The position numbers and the translations under genes were made by a program. Below, piece by piece: positions 43,550-53,225 of a DNA stretch of 64,000 nt; position 1 is the first letter of the stretch; each line of letters begins with the position of its first letter. Origin of the DNA: JBOFFC01 sp051648405 (GTDB lineage Bacteria; Planctomycetota; Planctomycetia; Pirellulales; Lacipirellulaceae); the NCBI GenBank assembly GCA_051648405.1, contig JBOFFC010000029.1:10673-74672 (forward strand). The letters are read 5' to 3'. Below the pieces are notes generated by a model. It had not been told where the DNA came from. It did not search any database and saw nothing but the letters and a program-made list of their open reading frames with translations.

Positions 43550-45268
43550 ATGAGTCTGTTCGGATCACTGCAGAACGCCGGCAACACGCTGCAGGCGATG
43601 CAGATCGGCTTGCAGGTGGTTGGCAACAACATCGCCAACGCCAACACGCCGGGCTTCATCCGCGAGCAGGTCAACTACACCCCCGCGCCGGTCCAGCGCC
43701 TGGGGACGCTGCAGATCGGCCTCGGCGTACGCGTCGAGAGCATCACGCAGCAGCTCGACAAGTTCCTCGGCGACCAGCTGCGCGACGCCAACGGCGACCG
43801 CTTCGCGGCTGACGTCCAAAACAAAGCCTACAAGGAGCTCGAAGGGATCGTCGGCGAGCTCTCCGACAGGGACCTCAGCACGGCGCTCACCGAGTTCTTC
43901 AACAGCATCAAGGGGATGACGAGCCCCACGTCGGGCGAGGCGTTCTCGACGCGCAGCCTCGCCGTCCGAGCGGGGGAGAAGTTCGCCGACGCGGTGAAGC
44001 GGCTCGACGAGCGCGGCGCCCAGGTCCGCGACGGGTACAACGCTCAGATCGTGCAATCAGCCAGCGACGTAAACCGCCTGGCGACCGAGATCCAAAAGCT
44101 CAACGTCCGCATCACCCAGACCGAGGGGGGGAGCGCCGGGACGAGCCAGGCCGGCGCCCTGCGGACCCAGCGGAACAACCTCGTAAACGACCTCGCGGAG
44201 CTCATCGACGCGACGGTCGTCGAGCAACCCTCGGGGGGCCTCAGCATCTCTCTGGGGGGTGAGTTCCTGGTCTTCGAGGGGCAGCGCCGCGAGATCGCGG
44301 TGATCGAGGAGAGCGAGTCGGGCCTGGCCGTAGCGCGGATCGAGTTCGCCGACACCGGCAAGGAGATCGAGCTCACCAAGGGTCGCCTCGCCGGCTTGCA
44401 GTCGGCGCGCGACGAGATCGTCGGCGGCTTCCGCGAGCGACTCGACGCGTTCGCCAAGACCATCATGTTCGAGTTCAACAAGCAGTACTCGCGCGGCCAG
44501 GGGATCACCGGCTTCACGACGCTCACCAGCCACGAAGGGATCCGCGACGCGACCCTGCCGCTGGACGAAGCGGGCCTGGCGTTCACCCCCCAGAACGGCG
44601 AGTTCTACCTGCGGGTCACGAACACCCGCACCAACACCACGACCACGACGCGGATCGACGTCGACTTGCTGGGGCTGGACGACGACACGACCTTGGGGTC
44701 GTTGGCGACGTCGATCGACGCCGTCAGCGGCGTGTCGGCCTCGATCGACGCCTCCGGGAAGCTGACGATCAGATCAGACTCCCCCGAGGTCGAGTTCCGC
44801 TTCGCCGACGACACCAGCGGCGCCCTGGCGGCGCTGGGGCTCAACACGTTCTTCACCGGGACGGGGGCGTCGAACATCGGCGTCAATCGCGAGCTCGAAG
44901 GCCTCGCTAACGCCGGCAAGTTCGCGGCCGGCAAGCTGATCGATGGCAACAGGGTCGATGAGCTCGGCAACGCGCTAGACCTCTACCGGCTCGCCGACAA
45001 GCCGATCGAGTCGCTCGGCGGCGCGTCGATCTTCGAGCAGTACGACCAGATGCTCGCCGAGTTGACGCAGGGATCGACCGTCGCCGGGAGCGTCGCCGAG
45101 GGGATCGGGGTCTACGCCGACACGCTGGCGGGCGAGTTCGAGGCGGTCAGCGGAGTGAACCTCGACGAGGAGGCGATCAACATGATCTCCCTCCAACGGA
45201 TCTACCAGGCGACGGCCCGCTACATCCTCACGATCCAAGAGATGCTCGACACGCTCGTTCAACTCTAG
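43550..45268 (+). CDS. flgK: flagellar hook-associated protein 1 FlgK
   Basis: 572 residues. The N-terminal motif GLQVVGNNIANANTPGFIRE and C-terminal GVNLDEEAINMISLQRIYQATAR (last 40 residues, split as GVNLDEEAINMI and QRIYQATARYI) are diagnostic. FlgK is the first hook-filament junction protein. A variable beta domain occupies about 300-480. The length is near the usual 540-620, unlike the enlarged FlgL next door. Confidence 0.95.
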   Translation: MSLFGSLQNAGNTLQAMQIGLQVVGNNIANANTPGFIREQVNYTPAPVQRLGTLQIGLGVRVESITQQLDKFLGDQLRDANGDRFAADVQNKAYKELEGIVGELSDRDLSTALTEFFNSIKGMTSPTSGEAFSTRSLAVRAGEKFADAVKRLDERGAQVRDGYNAQIVQSASDVNRLATEIQKLNVRITQTEGGSAGTSQAGALRTQRNNLVNDLAELIDATVVEQPSGGLSISLGGEFLVFEGQRREIAVIEESESGLAVARIEFADTGKEIELTKGRLAGLQSARDEIVGGFRERLDAFAKTIMFEFNKQYSRGQGITGFTTLTSHEGIRDATLPLDEAGLAFTPQNGEFYLRVTNTRTNTTTTTRIDVDLLGLDDDTTLGSLATSIDAVSGVSASIDASGKLTIRSDSPEVEFRFADDTSGALAALGLNTFFTGTGASNIGVNRELEGLANAGKFAAGKLIDGNRVDELGNALDLYRLADKPIESLGGASIFEQYDQMLAELTQGSTVAGSVAEGIGVYADTLAGEFEAVSGVNLDEEAINMISLQRIYQATARYILTIQEMLDTLVQL

Positions 45269-45301
45269 AACGACCGCGCCCCTCCCGCACGAAGCCCCGC
45301 C

Positions 45302-47917
45302 GTGGCGTCGATCCAACCCATCTCGACCAGCCGAGTGACCGACGCGATGACGCGCCGGCGCTTGACGGCGCAGATCCAGTCGAACCAAGTCGACCTGTCG
45401 CGGCTGCAGAACCAGCTCAGCACCGGCTTCCGGGTCTTTTTGCCGAGCGACGACCCGTCGGCCGCGCTGCGCGCAGTCGTGCTGCAGCGGACGATCGAGC
45501 GAAAGACGCAGGCATCGACCAACCTGGCGGGGACGGTCCGCGCCCTGTCGAACACCGAGAGCTCGTTGCAGGGGGTCGCCAACCTGTTGATCGACCTCAA
45601 CGGCGAGGCGCTCGGCGCCGTCAGTAGCCTCACCAGCAAGACGCAGCGCGACGCGCTGGTCGGGGAGATCGACCAAGCGCTCTACACGCTCACCAACACC
45701 GGCAACGCGCAGTTCGTCGGAACGTACACCTTCGCCGGAGGGGAGGGCGGGGGCACGCCGTACGCGCGGAACCAGGCGTACGTCGAGTACCAGGGTGGCG
45801 AGCGCCGGCCGCAGACCTTCGTCGATCTAGCGACGCTTTTCGACACTTCGGTCCCCGGGGCCGAGGCCCTGGGCGGCCTCTCCGAAGCCGTGCGCGGCGT
45901 CGCCGACCTGAACCCGCAGCTCGACCTGAGCACGACCGTCGCGACGCTCAACGGCGGCGCCGGGATCAGCCCCCGCGGTGCGATCGAGATCGCGTTCCAG
46001 CCGACGGTTGTCACCGACCCCCCCACCACGGCCACGATCGACCTCACCAGCGCGTCGAGCATCGGCGACGTCGCCCGGCTGATCGAGTCGTCGGCCCCGG
46101 CGGGGTCGGCGATCGAGGTGTCGATCTCGGGGGCCCGTCTCGTGGTCTCGACCCCCAACGGGGCGATCGCGATCCGCGAGGTCGGCTCGGGGAAGACGGC
46201 TTCGGAGCTCGGGATCCGCACGTCGGGCGCCCCCCTCGCCACCGTCACCGGGACCGACCTGAACCCCACGATCCAGGTCACCGACACAATCGACAGCCTG
46301 ACCGGAACGAAGGCCCGCGGCCGCTTGGTGTTTGGCGGCGACAACAACGACGTCGTCATCACTGCGCGACAGAACGGCGCCGCGTACAACAACCTGACGG
46401 TGCAGGTCGTCGGAGGGGCGACCGCAGGAAACGAGTCGGCCAACTACTCGGCGGGGACGAACACGCTGACGATCGCGATCGCCGACGGCATCACGACGGC
46501 CGGCAGAATCGCCTCGGTGATCGAAGGGGCCGGATTGCCGTTCACGGCCGAGGTGGACTACCGCGACGCGGACGGCCTCGCCCAACCGGGCACGGGTCTA
46601 GCGACGATCGGAACGTACGCGAACGCGACGGGACCGCAGGGATCGGGGACGACGCTCGACCTGGCGTCGGGCCTCCGCGTCACCAACGGCGCGTCGACCG
46701 TGGTGGTCAACACTTCGTCGGCGCGGACTGTGGAGGACGTGCTCAACCTGCTGAACGATCCCGCGCTTGGCCTCCGCGCGGCGGTCAACGGGTCGGGGAC
46801 CGGCATCGACGTCCGCTCGCGCCGCAGCGGGGCCCCCTTCTCGATCTCCGAGAACGGCGGCACGACCGCCGCAGGGCTCGGCATCCGGACCTACACGGCG
46901 AGCTCGCGGCTGGACGGGTTCAACCGCGGGGTGGGGGTCTTCGACGCGGCGAACCCCAACCGACTGCGGATCGCCGTTGCCGACAACGGGACGACGACCA
47001 ACTACGACATCAACACGACCGGCGCCGTCACCGTCGGCGACGTGCTCGCGCAGATCAACACCCAGACAGGCGGCGCCGTGACGGCGACGTTGGCGACGGT
47101 GGGCAACGGCTTCGTGCTCCGCGGAGCGGCCGCCGCGGCCCCCGGCGCCGCCGCGTCGGGCGCGTTGACTCTGGGGGGCGACACGCTGACGATCACCGCG
47201 GGGTCGGTTGGCACGGCCGGCAACCGACCCTTCACGTTCGAGGTGGTCGATACCGGCGCCGGAGGCCTCGCTACGAGCGTGGTCGGCGACGTGATCACGG
47301 TCGATTTGGGGGGGGCGACCCCCACGACCGCGCAGGTCGCTACCAGCGTCACCGGTTCGCTGACAGGGTACACGGTTGTCTCTGGCGGAACGGCCACGCT
47401 GTCGGCGGCGGTCGCCGTTCAGCCCGCCGCGACGATCGGGGGCGCCAACGCGAGCGCCGCGGGGGCCGACTCGCTCACCGTCTCGGGCAACGTCGCAGGC
47501 CAGCTAGGGTTCTTCGCGAAGCCGGCCGACTCGGTCACCTCGACCACCAACGAGGTGGTCGCCGAGGATCGCAACACGCAGGAAGTCGATAGCGTGTTCA
47601 CGACGCTGCTGAGGATGCGTGAAGCGCTGGTGAACAACGAGCCCGAGGCCCTCGGCCGCGAACTGCAGCGGCTCGACGACGACATCAACCGCGTGACGTT
47701 CGCCCGCGCCGACGTGGGGTCGCGGCTTCAGAGCCTCGATTCCCTGGAGAAGCGTCTCGAGGACGAGGACGTGACGCTGCGGTCGGCGCTGTCCGACGAG
47801 ATCGAAGCCGACCCGGTCGAGACGATCACCGAGTTAACGGCCAAGCAGTACGCGCTGCAAGCGTCGCTGCGGTTGGCGTCGCAGCAGTTGCAGCAGACGT
47901 TGCTCGACTACCTCTGA
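45302..47917 (+). CDS. flgL: flagellar hook-associated protein 3 FlgL, greatly enlarged
   Basis: 871 residues from GTG 45302. The N-terminal D0/D1 region is SRVTDAMTRRRLTAQIQSNQ to ERKTQASTNLAGTVRALSNT (residues about 10-80), and the C-terminal partner begins EVDSVFTTLLRMREALVNNE (about 760). Between them are about 650 extra residues made of repeated beta modules (GISPRGAIEIAF, VTGTDLNPTIQVTDTIDSLTG) resembling the flagellin hook 'IN' motif, plus a stretch similar to modules in the flagellin gene. FlgL normally has 300-420 residues. It forms the junction layer under the filament. Confidence 0.9.
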   Translation: MASIQPISTSRVTDAMTRRRLTAQIQSNQVDLSRLQNQLSTGFRVFLPSDDPSAALRAVVLQRTIERKTQASTNLAGTVRALSNTESSLQGVANLLIDLNGEALGAVSSLTSKTQRDALVGEIDQALYTLTNTGNAQFVGTYTFAGGEGGGTPYARNQAYVEYQGGERRPQTFVDLATLFDTSVPGAEALGGLSEAVRGVADLNPQLDLSTTVATLNGGAGISPRGAIEIAFQPTVVTDPPTTATIDLTSASSIGDVARLIESSAPAGSAIEVSISGARLVVSTPNGAIAIREVGSGKTASELGIRTSGAPLATVTGTDLNPTIQVTDTIDSLTGTKARGRLVFGGDNNDVVITARQNGAAYNNLTVQVVGGATAGNESANYSAGTNTLTIAIADGITTAGRIASVIEGAGLPFTAEVDYRDADGLAQPGTGLATIGTYANATGPQGSGTTLDLASGLRVTNGASTVVVNTSSARTVEDVLNLLNDPALGLRAAVNGSGTGIDVRSRRSGAPFSISENGGTTAAGLGIRTYTASSRLDGFNRGVGVFDAANPNRLRIAVADNGTTTNYDINTTGAVTVGDVLAQINTQTGGAVTATLATVGNGFVLRGAAAAAPGAAASGALTLGGDTLTITAGSVGTAGNRPFTFEVVDTGAGGLATSVVGDVITVDLGGATPTTAQVATSVTGSLTGYTVVSGGTATLSAAVAVQPAATIGGANASAAGADSLTVSGNVAGQLGFFAKPADSVTSTTNEVVAEDRNTQEVDSVFTTLLRMREALVNNEPEALGRELQRLDDDINRVTFARADVGSRLQSLDSLEKRLEDEDVTLRSALSDEIEADPVETITELTAKQYALQASLRLASQQLQQTLLDYL

Positions 47918-47986
47918 GTACGCCGGCTCTGAGTACGCCGGCTCTGAGTACGCCGGCTCTGAAAACGCCGTCTCGGAGAGCGCCGG
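47912..47986. repeat. 15-base tandem repeat across the flgL stop codon
   Basis: Five units of CTCTGAGTACGCCGG, the first three perfect and the last two diverged, starting inside the final flgL codons: the flgL TGA lies in the first unit. In the other strand the same units give repeated E-P-A-Y-S, which is a shadow. Slippage-prone DNA that could shift the flgL stop. Confidence 0.9.
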
Positions 47987-48129
47987 ACGGCGGCGCGACG
48001 GTCCGGGCAACCCGCAGCGCGGCGTTTTATGCTGAACCGGCGCGACCCTTGCGGCCGATGCAATCGACAGCGCCCCGCTGCGCCGGGATCGAGGGCGACG
48101 TGCAACCAGGCTCGCAAAGGCTGTCTTCC

Positions 48130-48582
48130 ATGCTGCTGCAAACGACCCGCTTTGGCGCCGTCGAGGTCCGCGAGTCGGACCTGCTGACGTTCCCGTTCGG
48201 ACTGATCGGCCTCGAGGCCTGGAAGAGTTGGGTCGTGCTGGCCGATGCACACCAGCGGGGGCTCGGTTGGTTGCAGTCCGTCGAGCGCACCGACCTGGCG
48301 CTGGCGGTGGTGAGCCCGCGGCGGTTTGCGCCGGACTACAAGGCCCGCGTCTCGGCGCGGGACCTGGCGCCGCTCGAATTGCCGACGCCGCAGGACGCCC
48401 ACGTGGTTGTGACCGTGAGCTGCCACGAGCAGTCGCCGCACGGCAGCGGATTGTCGCTGAACCTCAAGGCGCCGATCGTCGTTTGCCTCGAGACCCGCCG
48501 CGGTCGGCAGGTCGTCGCGAAGGACGACCACGCCGTGCGGCATTGGGTCGGTGGGTCGGCCCCGATGCGGCGTTCGGCGTAG
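48130..48582 (+). CDS. fliW: flagellar assembly factor FliW
   Basis: 150 residues from ATG 48130. FliW signatures are present: LLTFPFGLIGLEAWKSWVVL (about 20-40), FLWL-type region LGWLQSVERTDLALAVVSP and the C-terminal SLNLKAPIVVCLETRRGRQV. FliW binds and inhibits CsrA and also binds flagellin; when flagellin is exported, FliW is freed and CsrA represses flagellin translation. It sits 229 bases before csrA and 1.05 kb before flagellin, the classic arrangement. Confidence 0.92.
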   Translation: MLLQTTRFGAVEVRESDLLTFPFGLIGLEAWKSWVVLADAHQRGLGWLQSVERTDLALAVVSPRRFAPDYKARVSARDLAPLELPTPQDAHVVVTVSCHEQSPHGSGLSLNLKAPIVVCLETRRGRQVVAKDDHAVRHWVGGSAPMRRSA

Positions 48583-48811
48583 GGGCCTCGCCCCGAGCGG
48601 GGGAGCGGCCTGCCGAGGCGGTACAACCGGCGCCGAGGTCGCCGCGCTAGATTCCGCGGCGCGAGCGAGTCGATACGTCACATCAGCGGGCGCCAGCATC
48701 GAGAGCTGGCCCCGCCCCCGCCGACCGATCCGCGCGAAGGCCACCGGGCCCGTGCGTCCACGCCGCGAGGGCGTCCCGGTTCGGGGACGGCCCGCCATTG
48801 AGGTTCCTTCT

Positions 48812-49039
48812 ATGCTGGTACTGTCCCGCAGCCGTGACGAGAGCATCGTCATCGGCGACAACGTCGTGATCACGGTCGTCGACGTCCGGGGGGACAAGGT
48901 CCGGCTGGGGATCGAGGCGCCGATCGAGATCTCGGTCCACCGCCGCGAGGTCTACGACGCGATCCAGCGAGAAAACCGCCGGGCCGCCGAGATCGCCGCC
49001 GACGACGCCCGCCGCATCGGCGGCGACCAGGCGAAGTAG
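48812..49039 (+). CDS. csrA: translational regulator CsrA
   Basis: 75 residues. The start MLVLSRSRDESIVIGDNVVI and the RNA-binding part VRLGIEAPIEISVHRREVYD (near residue 40) contain the essential Arg of CsrA. It is a dimeric RNA-binding protein that recognises GGA motifs in mRNA leaders, here most likely the flagellin transcript, and is antagonised by FliW. The C-terminal tail is helical and acidic/basic mixed. Confidence 0.96.
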   Translation: MLVLSRSRDESIVIGDNVVITVVDVRGDKVRLGIEAPIEISVHRREVYDAIQRENRRAAEIAADDARRIGGDQAK

Positions 49040-49636
49040 TCGCCCGGCCGAGGCCGCCGACCTCCTTGCCGCCCTGCGCTCGCGTTGGACGCGCCCCCCT
49101 GCGCTGCGCCCGCGTCGGCGCGAATCCTGGGCCGCGTCACGCCGACCCCCGCTGCTGCGGTCGCGCCGCGCGAGTCGCTCCACGCCGCAGCGTCGCGTCT
49201 GCGTGAACTTTGCCGCCTGGGGCGGTCGTGGGGGCGGACGGTGAGTTTGCCGAACGCCTGTGACGGTAACGACAGCGTTAACGCTGCGGGTTGCGTAACG
49301 GCGCCGGGATTCCCTGCTTGAACTCAGGCGCGCGCCGCTAGCGGACGATACGTTCGCTTAGGCCCGCGGTCCCCGGAGCAAGGGGGGAGTGCGTAAGCCG
49401 AGGTGGAGAAGCAGCGGAGATCAACCAGGATGGCTTTCCAAGCCCGAGGCCGTGTGGAGCGCGTGAACGCACGCTGCACCTCGCGAGCGCCCGTCGCAGG
49501 AAAGAGCGAACACCAAGGACGCAAACACCGCGACGGCGATCGAGAGGGAAGTTCCCCCGACGCCATGGCGCCGAAGCCGGCCTAACGCCGGTCGAAGCCC
49601 AGCAACAAACCGTTTCCTTCGTAGGGGTGAGATTCG
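49040..49636. promoter_or_regulatory. long flagellin leader/promoter region
   Basis: 597 bases without a gene. It holds a perfect 14-base palindrome CAGCGTTAACGCTG (49273-49286), a small hairpin CCGGC-CTAAC-GCCGG (49577-49591), a ribosome site AGGGGTGA seven bases before the flagellin ATG, and several GGA words (for example CCAGGATGG at 49424) that could bind CsrA. No proven promoter was found. Two short frames inside look non-coding. Confidence 0.5.
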
Positions 49637-52600
49637 ATGTCACGCATCAACACGAACGTCAGTTCGCTCGTGGGCCGCAACAACTTGGCCCGCGCGAACT
49701 CCAGCCTGTCGCAGTCGCTCACGCGGTTGTCGACCGGTCTGCGGATCAACACCGGCAAGGACGACCCGGCCGGTTTGATCGCCAGCGAGAACCTCCGCAG
49801 CGACATCACCGCCATCAAGCGGGCGATCGGCAACACCGACCGCGCCAACCAAGTGATCGCGACCGCCGACTCGTCGCTCGGCCAGGTCAGCTCGCTGCTG
49901 AACGACATCCGCGGCCTGGTGACCGAGTCGGCCAACGCCGGCGCCCTGTCGTCCGCTCAGATCGAGGCGAATCAGTTGCAGCTCGACTCGTCGCTCGACG
50001 CACTGAACCGTATCGCCCAGACCACGACCTTCCAGGGTCGCCGCCTGCTGGACGGCAGCCTCGACTTCCTGACCCAGGCGGGAACGGGCTTCTCGAACGT
50101 TTCTGACCTCAAGATCGACCAAGCGAACCTCGGGGCCACCGGCCGCGTCGACGTCGCGATCAACGTCACCCAGGCCGCCACGCAGGCCTCGCTCAATATC
50201 GGCGGTATCGCCCCCGGAGTCCCCGGCGCCAACGCCGTTGGCTCGCTGACCTTCGCCGACAACGCCGTCGCCTCGACGGGCTCGGTGCTCCTCCCCGCTC
50301 AGACCACCGCCGCCGTCGCCGGCGCCGGCTCGCTCGCCTTCACCGTCGAGACCACCGCTTCGGTCCAGGGTACGGGCACGATCAGCACAACCGCCCAGGG
50401 CTCGATCGTCCTCGCCGGCCAGACCATCGACCTGACCAGCCTGACGGCCGGCACGGGCGGCAATCTGAACCTCGACGCGACGATCACCGTCAACTTCGCC
50501 CAGGCCAACAACGGGGCGACCCGGACCGCCGGCGCCATCGTGGTGAACGTCACCGCGGCCGACGGCGTGGCGACCGTCAACGACATCATCACGGCCCTCA
50601 ACAACGGTCCTGACAACGCCGCGGGCGGCACGGACATCGGCGTCACCGCGGCGCTCCGTTCGGGCGGCGTCGGTGGCACGACGGTCAACGCGGCCGCCGT
50701 GACCGCCGCCACGCTGAACGACCTCGTCGGTGGCGGCTCGATCAGCCTCGCGGCAGTCGACAACAACGCCGCAGACGGCGGCGAGGGCGTCGGCGCGAAG
50801 AACATCACGGTCCAGTTCGGACAGGCCCAGAACAGCTCGACCTACACGGCGGGCACCGACACGCTGGTCGTCAACCTGACGGCGGCGCAAGGGGTCGCGA
50901 CGCTGGCCGACGTGGTCTCGGCGATCGGCAACGGTCCCGACGGGGCCGGCTCCGGTGGCGACGCGGCCTTCACGGCCACGCTCGCGACGGGCACGGGGAC
51001 CGAGGTGATTCGTGCGGGCTTCGCCCCGGCGACCGTCACGCTGGCGGGTGGCGTGAACGCCGTCACCGGCACGCGGACCATCAACCTGACGACGGCCGCG
51101 GCGGGAGCGCAGGACTTCAACCTGCAAATCGTCCGCGCCGCGACGTCGAGCATCACCGACGCGAGCCCGTCCGACGGCATCACCGCCGGCATCTCGGGCA
51201 CCCGCGCCACCGGCTACACGGTGACGATCGCCAGCGACGCGGTAGTCGACCTCGACAACCTGACCCAGTTCCTCAACGACCAGATCACGGAAGTCGTCAC
51301 GGCCACCATCAGCGGCTCGCCGGCCAACGACTTCGACGATCGCACGACCGCCGCCGCCGCTCCGGTGGGCCAGCAGAGCGTCACGGGGTCGCAGGCCCAG
51401 GTGACGGCCAACCGGACGATCGCAATCACCGGCGAGACCACCTCGGGCGCCCTGGGCAACGTCGCCCTGAGCTTCGTCCGCGGCGCGGTCGTCGGCACGG
51501 GCACTTTGGCCCAGCGTGTGGCCGTCGCCGGCACCGCCGCGAGTGGTTACACGATCACGGTTGACGACAGCGAGACCGTGACCTTCGGCGACATCGCGAG
51601 CGCCATCCAAGGGATCGGCGAGATCGCGACCGCTTCGGCCGGCGCCAACGCCGGCGACACGTTCGACACGTCGCTGTTCAACCCCTCGGTTGGCAACACC
51701 ACCCTAACCGGTGGCCGCAACCAGGGTACCGACATCCTGACGATCCGCTCGAAGACCCAAAACGCCACGTTCAACGGGAACATCGCGTTCAACACGGCGA
51801 ACGCTACGGCGGGCGGCATCGCGGTCACCAAGACGGGGTCGAACATCGCGATCTCGGTCGACGCGACCTCGTCCTACTCGCTGGCGGACATCCGCTCGGC
51901 GATCAACAGCCAGCTGCAGGATTACACCGCCACGCTGACCGCGGGCGTTGATGGTGGTGGCCTCTCGACCCCCGGCTCCGGGACGTTCGAGCAGGACGTC
52001 GCCAACAACAACACGGCGCCGGTGATCGTGAACCTCGCCGGGGGCCTTGCGGCGACCGGCGGCGTGGCGCGGGACGCGGTGATCGAGCTCGCCGGCCAGT
52101 TTGGCTCGGAAGTGCTCAACGTGCGTGCCGGAACGCAGCTCTCGGACCTGGTCAAGCAGATCAACCAGGTCAGCGACGCGATCGGCGTCGCCGCCGTGGC
52201 CGGCGCCGACGGGCGGACCCTTGAGATCAAGTCGACGGGATACGGCTCGGAGGCGGTGATCGACCTGAAGGTCCGTCAAGAGGCCGCCGGCGGGACGTTT
52301 ACGGCCGCCCTGGGCAGCTCGAGCGCCCGCCGCGCCGGCTCGGACGTTGTCGCAACGGTCAACGGCATCGCCGCGACCGGCCGCGGCAACGAGTTGTCGA
52401 TCAACACGGCGACCCTCGACCTGACGACTTCGGTGAAGGCCGACTTCACCGGCGTCGCCGAGTTCTCGATCAATGGCGGTGGCGCCCTGTTCCAACTCGG
52501 TCCGGACGTGGTCTCGAACCAGCAGGCCCGCCTGGGCATCGGCAGCGTGAACACGGCCCGACTGGGTGGTGTTTCGGGCAGCCTGTTCCAGCTCAGCAAG

Positions 52601-52909
52601 GGTGGTTCTGCCGACCTCTCGACCGACGCGACGACCGCCGCGCGGATCGTCGAGGAAGCGATCGACCAGGTCACCTCGCTGCGTGGTCGCCTCGGCGCCT
52701 TCCAGCGGACGACGCTCGAGACCAACAAGAACGCGCTGAACGACACCCTCTCGAACCTCACCGAGGCCGAGAGCTCGATCCGCGACGTCGACTTCGCCGA
52801 GGAAACCGCGAACCTCACCCGGGCCCAGATCCTGGTCCAGTCGGGCACGCGAGTCCTCGCGATCGCCAACCAGAACCCGCAGAACGTGTTGGCCCTGCTG
52901 CAGGGTTAA
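49637..52909 (+). CDS. fliC: flagellin, giant (1090 aa)
   Basis: N-terminal D0/D1 signature INTNVSSLVGRNNLARANSS and RLSTGLRINTGKDDPAGLIA (residues 4-55) and C-terminal ETNKNALNDTLSNLTEAESS and TRVLAIANQNPQNVLALLQG (last 80) frame a very large hypervariable region. The middle carries repeated beta modules; for example 'TAGAIVVNVTAADGVATVND' (about 295) recurs as 'TAGTDTLVVNLTAAQGVATL' (about 400), each followed by ALNNGPDN/AIGNGPDG. Common flagellins have 270-550 residues. It is exported and polymerised under the FliD cap; expression is probably controlled by FliW-CsrA. One copy in the window. Confidence 0.95.
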   Translation: MSRINTNVSSLVGRNNLARANSSLSQSLTRLSTGLRINTGKDDPAGLIASENLRSDITAIKRAIGNTDRANQVIATADSSLGQVSSLLNDIRGLVTESANAGALSSAQIEANQLQLDSSLDALNRIAQTTTFQGRRLLDGSLDFLTQAGTGFSNVSDLKIDQANLGATGRVDVAINVTQAATQASLNIGGIAPGVPGANAVGSLTFADNAVASTGSVLLPAQTTAAVAGAGSLAFTVETTASVQGTGTISTTAQGSIVLAGQTIDLTSLTAGTGGNLNLDATITVNFAQANNGATRTAGAIVVNVTAADGVATVNDIITALNNGPDNAAGGTDIGVTAALRSGGVGGTTVNAAAVTAATLNDLVGGGSISLAAVDNNAADGGEGVGAKNITVQFGQAQNSSTYTAGTDTLVVNLTAAQGVATLADVVSAIGNGPDGAGSGGDAAFTATLATGTGTEVIRAGFAPATVTLAGGVNAVTGTRTINLTTAAAGAQDFNLQIVRAATSSITDASPSDGITAGISGTRATGYTVTIASDAVVDLDNLTQFLNDQITEVVTATISGSPANDFDDRTTAAAAPVGQQSVTGSQAQVTANRTIAITGETTSGALGNVALSFVRGAVVGTGTLAQRVAVAGTAASGYTITVDDSETVTFGDIASAIQGIGEIATASAGANAGDTFDTSLFNPSVGNTTLTGGRNQGTDILTIRSKTQNATFNGNIAFNTANATAGGIAVTKTGSNIAISVDATSSYSLADIRSAINSQLQDYTATLTAGVDGGGLSTPGSGTFEQDVANNNTAPVIVNLAGGLAATGGVARDAVIELAGQFGSEVLNVRAGTQLSDLVKQINQVSDAIGVAAVAGADGRTLEIKSTGYGSEAVIDLKVRQEAAGGTFTAALGSSSARRAGSDVVATVNGIAATGRGNELSINTATLDLTTSVKADFTGVAEFSINGGGALFQLGPDVVSNQQARLGIGSVNTARLGGVSGSLFQLSKGGSADLSTDATTAARIVEEAIDQVTSLRGRLGAFQRTTLETNKNALNDTLSNLTEAESSIRDVDFAEETANLTRAQILVQSGTRVLAIANQNPQNVLALLQG

Positions 52910-52968
52910 CGTTCGGCGGGGCCGCGGCGGCTTAGGCCGCCGGGCTCTGGCCAGAGCGACAGTTTCAA

Positions 52969-53012
52969 CGAACCGGCTCGGCCCCCCGTGGGTCGAGCCG
53001 GTTCGGCTTTTT
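52969..53012 (+). terminator. Rho-independent terminator after flagellin
   Basis: A perfect 12-base stem (CGAACCGGCTCG, 52969-52980, with CGAGCCGGTTCG, 52994-53005) followed by GC and five T at 53008-53012. It lies 60 bases after the flagellin stop and separates it from fliD, matching strong monocistronic flagellin expression. The rest of the 316-base gap 52910-53225 shows no gene. Confidence 0.92.
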
Positions 53013-53225
53013 CCGACGGATCGGCGGCGTCGGAAGGGTTCCGGTTGGAGCGATTGGCTAAACCCTGCGTGGCCTGGAGGTCGATACCGGACGTGGGGCG
53101 CCGTACGCGCCGCTTGGGGCCGAAAGGAACACTTTGCCGCGTGGTGCGGGGTGACCTAGGCTTCGTTTGGTCCACGCCCCCGAGTCGGCCCCCGTAGTCG
53201 CTGTCGAACCTTCGACGCCAGCCGC

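Noticed and set aside
47912..47986. CRISPR array
   Set aside because: Units are 15 bases, directly adjacent with no spacers, and no cas genes exist in the window.
49403..49585. Short plus-strand frame in the flagellin leader
   Set aside because: Composition and repeat-like words (CACCAAGGACGCAAACACC) look non-coding; it overlaps the hairpin before the flagellin start.
49640..51610. Long open frame of 656 codons on the minus strand inside the flagellin gene
   Set aside because: It is the antisense of a strongly GC3-biased real gene; the Asp/Arg/Gly/Ala composition is the usual shadow and flagellin signatures on the plus strand are decisive.
53059..53087. Possible sigma-28 promoter TAAA-N17-GTCGATAC upstream of fliD, and a similar TGAA-N17-GCCGATGC before fliW
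   Set aside because: Spacing is two bases longer than the known consensus, the boxes are partial, and GCCGAT is common by chance in this GC-rich DNA.
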